Positions 5,280 through 7,434 of a stretch of 7,434 bases of DNA are shown here, in pieces. The notes under the pieces were generated by a model. It had not been told where the DNA came from, did no database searches, and saw nothing but the letters and a program-made list of their open reading frames with translations. Position numbers and translations under genes: made by a program. The stretch covers positions 1 through 7,434 of the forward strand of contig CALFOA010000200.1 of NCBI GenBank assembly GCA_937919795.1. Reading direction: 5' to 3'. The first letter of the stretch is position 1. Every line of letters begins with the position of its first letter. This stretch comes from an uncultured Neisseria sp. (lineage in GTDB: Bacteria; Pseudomonadota; Gammaproteobacteria; Burkholderiales; Neisseriaceae).

Positions 5280-6899
5280 ATGAAAACCCGCTTACTCTCC
5301 GCCAATAAAATTATTCTGCTATTCACCCTTTATTTTGCATTGGTATTAAACATCGGCTTCTGGCGCAATGTGCTAGTAAGCGCCCCTTTTAGCAATGCTG
5401 CGAACTGGCTGCTGCTGGCCACCATGCCCTTATTTATTGTGGCGACGATGAATATCTGCTTGCAGATTCTGTTTTGGCCGAAGTTTAACCGCGTTTTGTT
5501 CCCACTGATACTGATCTTGGCGGCAGGCGCCTCTTATGCGGTGATGACGCAAGGCATTTATTTTAATTCCGACCAAATTCAGAACATTCTACAAACCAAC
5601 CAAACCGAAGCCGGCGCCTGGATCAGCGTGAAATTCATCAGCTGGTTGCTGTTTACCGGTATTTTGCCGGCGTTGTTGTATATCCTCTTTGTTCGGGTTG
5701 AACCGAAAAATCGTTGGTGGAAAGGCTTGTTGTGGCGCTTGGTCAGCGTGGCCGTTTCCTTGGGCGTGATATTGGCGATTGCCGCCACCTCCTATCAAAG
5801 CTATGCTTCTTTCTTCCGCAACAACAAAGGCATCGCCCACCAAATTATCCCGATAAACTTTATCGCCGCCAGTTTTAAAACCGCTTATGACTATTATGAT
5901 GCTCATCAGCCGTTTCAGCCCATCGGCCAAGATGCCAAACGCTTAAGCCCACAAGGCGCGAAGAAAAATTTGATGGTATTGGTGGTCGGCGAAACCACCC
6001 GCGCGGAAAACTGGGGCTTGAACGCCGGCGCCCCGAATACCACGCCGCAGCTGAAACAAATGGCTGATGTGATCAACTACCCACAAGCCAGCTCTTGCGG
6101 TACCGCTACCGCCATTTCGGTGCCCTGCATGTTTTCCCCTATGAACCGTGAAGACTATAAAGCCAATACCGCCAAGCATCAGGAAAACCTACTTGATGTG
6201 CTGCAACGCGCCGGCATTTACACCTCTTGGCGCGAAAACGATAGCGGCTGTAAAGGCGTTTGCGACCGCATCAAACACATTGATATGTACAAAACCATTA
6301 CCGATGCCGCCGCCAAATGCAAGGGCGATCTGTGTTATGACACGGTTTTACTGGATAAGCTGCAACAAGAAATCGATGCCATGCCCAACGACGGCATCAT
6401 TGTGTTGCACACCAATGGCAGCCACGGCCCGGCTTATTTCGAACGCTATCCGCCCGAACTGCGCAAGTTCTCCCCCACTTGCGACACCAACCAGATTCAG
6501 GATTGTGATTTAGGCAAACTGGCCAACACTTATAACAACAGCATCGTCGCCATTGATGATATGTTGGCCAAAACCATCCGCCTGTTAAAAGCCGATGAGA
6601 AGATCAACAGCGCCTTATGGTATTTCTCCGACCACGGCGAATCGTTGGGCGAAAAAGGCCTTTTCCTGCATGCCACGCCTTATGCGATTGCGCCCAGCCA
6701 ACAAACCCATATTCCGATGATTTTCTGGGCTTCGCCCGGTTTTTACAGCGACCGAAAACTCGATGCAGCCTGTATGCGCCAAACCGCACAACAACCAAAA
6801 TCGCACGATCATGTTTTCCATTCGCTACTCGGTATTTTCGATATCGGTACGCAGGAATATAAGAAAGAATGGGATATGTTTGCCGCTTGTCGTAAATAA
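5280..6899 (+). CDS. eptA: Lipid A phosphoethanolamine transferase EptA (LptA)
   Basis: A 539-residue inner-membrane enzyme that transfers phosphoethanolamine from phosphatidylethanolamine to lipid A phosphates on the periplasmic face, lowering negative charge and giving polymyxin and cationic-peptide resistance. Five transmembrane helices lie at about 12-32, 45-65, 72-92, 118-140 and 152-172. A periplasmic alkaline-phosphatase-like domain follows. Key residues are all present: E238 in VVGETTRAEN, nucleophile T277 in SCGTATAISVPC, H382 in NGSHGPAYF, D451 and H452 in FSDHGES, and H464 in LFLHATPY. Ten periplasmic cysteines allow five disulfides (273/283, 324/328, 347/352, 401/409, 498/537), as in meningococcal EptA. 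Length matches the family (about 540). ATG at 5280 is preferred; TTG at 5274 is in frame and would add two residues. No clear Shine-Dalgarno is seen before either. The PmrA-like box upstream and the DUS hairpin downstream frame it as a single-gene unit. Confidence 0.97.
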   Translation: MKTRLLSANKIILLFTLYFALVLNIGFWRNVLVSAPFSNAANWLLLATMPLFIVATMNICLQILFWPKFNRVLFPLILILAAGASYAVMTQGIYFNSDQIQNILQTNQTEAGAWISVKFISWLLFTGILPALLYILFVRVEPKNRWWKGLLWRLVSVAVSLGVILAIAATSYQSYASFFRNNKGIAHQIIPINFIAASFKTAYDYYDAHQPFQPIGQDAKRLSPQGAKKNLMVLVVGETTRAENWGLNAGAPNTTPQLKQMADVINYPQASSCGTATAISVPCMFSPMNREDYKANTAKHQENLLDVLQRAGIYTSWRENDSGCKGVCDRIKHIDMYKTITDAAAKCKGDLCYDTVLLDKLQQEIDAMPNDGIIVLHTNGSHGPAYFERYPPELRKFSPTCDTNQIQDCDLGKLANTYNNSIVAIDDMLAKTIRLLKADEKINSALWYFSDHGESLGEKGLFLHATPYAIAPSQQTHIPMIFWASPGFYSDRKLDAACMRQTAQQPKSHDHVFHSLLGIFDIGTQEYKKEWDMFAACRK

Positions 6900-6905
6900 A
6901 CGCTG

Positions 6906-6959
6906 GATAACAAAATGCCTGTCTGAAAAGAAAATCTTTCAGACAGGCATTTTGTTATC
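6906..6959. terminator. Bidirectional DUS-pair terminator between eptA and hemF
   Basis: Perfect 23-bp inverted arms (6906-6928 and 6937-6959) with an 8-base loop. Each arm holds a DUS: ATGCCTGTCTGAA at 6915-6927 (plus) and 6938-6950 (minus). The arms extend ten bases beyond the DUS (GATAACAAAA and complement), giving a T-rich tract at the foot of the stem in both directions. It lies 6 bases after the eptA stop and 6 before the hemF stop, so it can serve both convergent genes. Paired DUS as terminators is well known in Neisseria. Confidence 0.93.
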
Positions 6960-6965
6960 AACTAC

Positions 6966-7434
<469 letters not shown>

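Noticed and set aside
5589..6179. Antisense reading frames within eptA
   Set aside because: They mirror the eptA coding frame, have no recognisable motifs, and no promoter or ribosome site was seen for them.

Overview
The window looks like a contig end from a member of the Neisseriaceae. Four copies of the 13-mer ATGCCTGTCTGAA are present. This contains the DNA uptake sequence (DUS) dialect TGCCTGTCTGAA, described for Neisseria wadsworthii (TG-wadDUS), rather than the ATGCCGTCTGAA of meningococcus and gonococcus. The gene content (eptA/lptA, hemF, a prpF-type isomerase) also fits a beta-proteobacterial Neisseria relative. Bases 1-27 are not genomic: they match the Illumina TruSeq read-2 adapter.

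Layout from left to right. A small secreted PepSY-like protein (39-314, minus) ends just inside the adapter. Next comes a three-gene minus-strand operon: a PrpF-family isomerase (3611-4711), a TctC-type substrate-binding lipoprotein (2484-3614) and a fused TctA-TctB membrane permease (488-2473). It closes with a strong hairpin terminator (431-462). A 67-codon small ORF (4721-4924) precedes prpF and may be a leader or a small protein. An AT-rich divergent intergenic region (4925-5279) holds a candidate operator pair, one DUS and the eptA promoter. eptA (5280-6899, plus) encodes the lipid A phosphoethanolamine transferase. It converges on hemF (3' half only, 6966 to the window edge, minus), with a DUS-pair hairpin terminator between them.

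Two themes stand out. First, the prpF-tctC-tctAB operon looks like a self-contained uptake and isomerisation module for an unsaturated di- or tricarboxylate. No methylcitrate-cycle genes are visible beside it, and its transporter is unusual (TctA and TctB fused, binding protein a lipoprotein). Second, the PepSY gene and eptA sit about 5 kb apart on opposite strands. They carry nearly the same 26-bp promoter element, in the same orientation relative to each gene, built around a PmrA-box-like direct repeat (TTTAAG-N5-TTTAAG). This suggests an envelope-stress or polymyxin-response regulon, with the small PepSY protein co-regulated with lipid A modification.

No tRNA, rRNA, CRISPR array or insertion sequence was seen.
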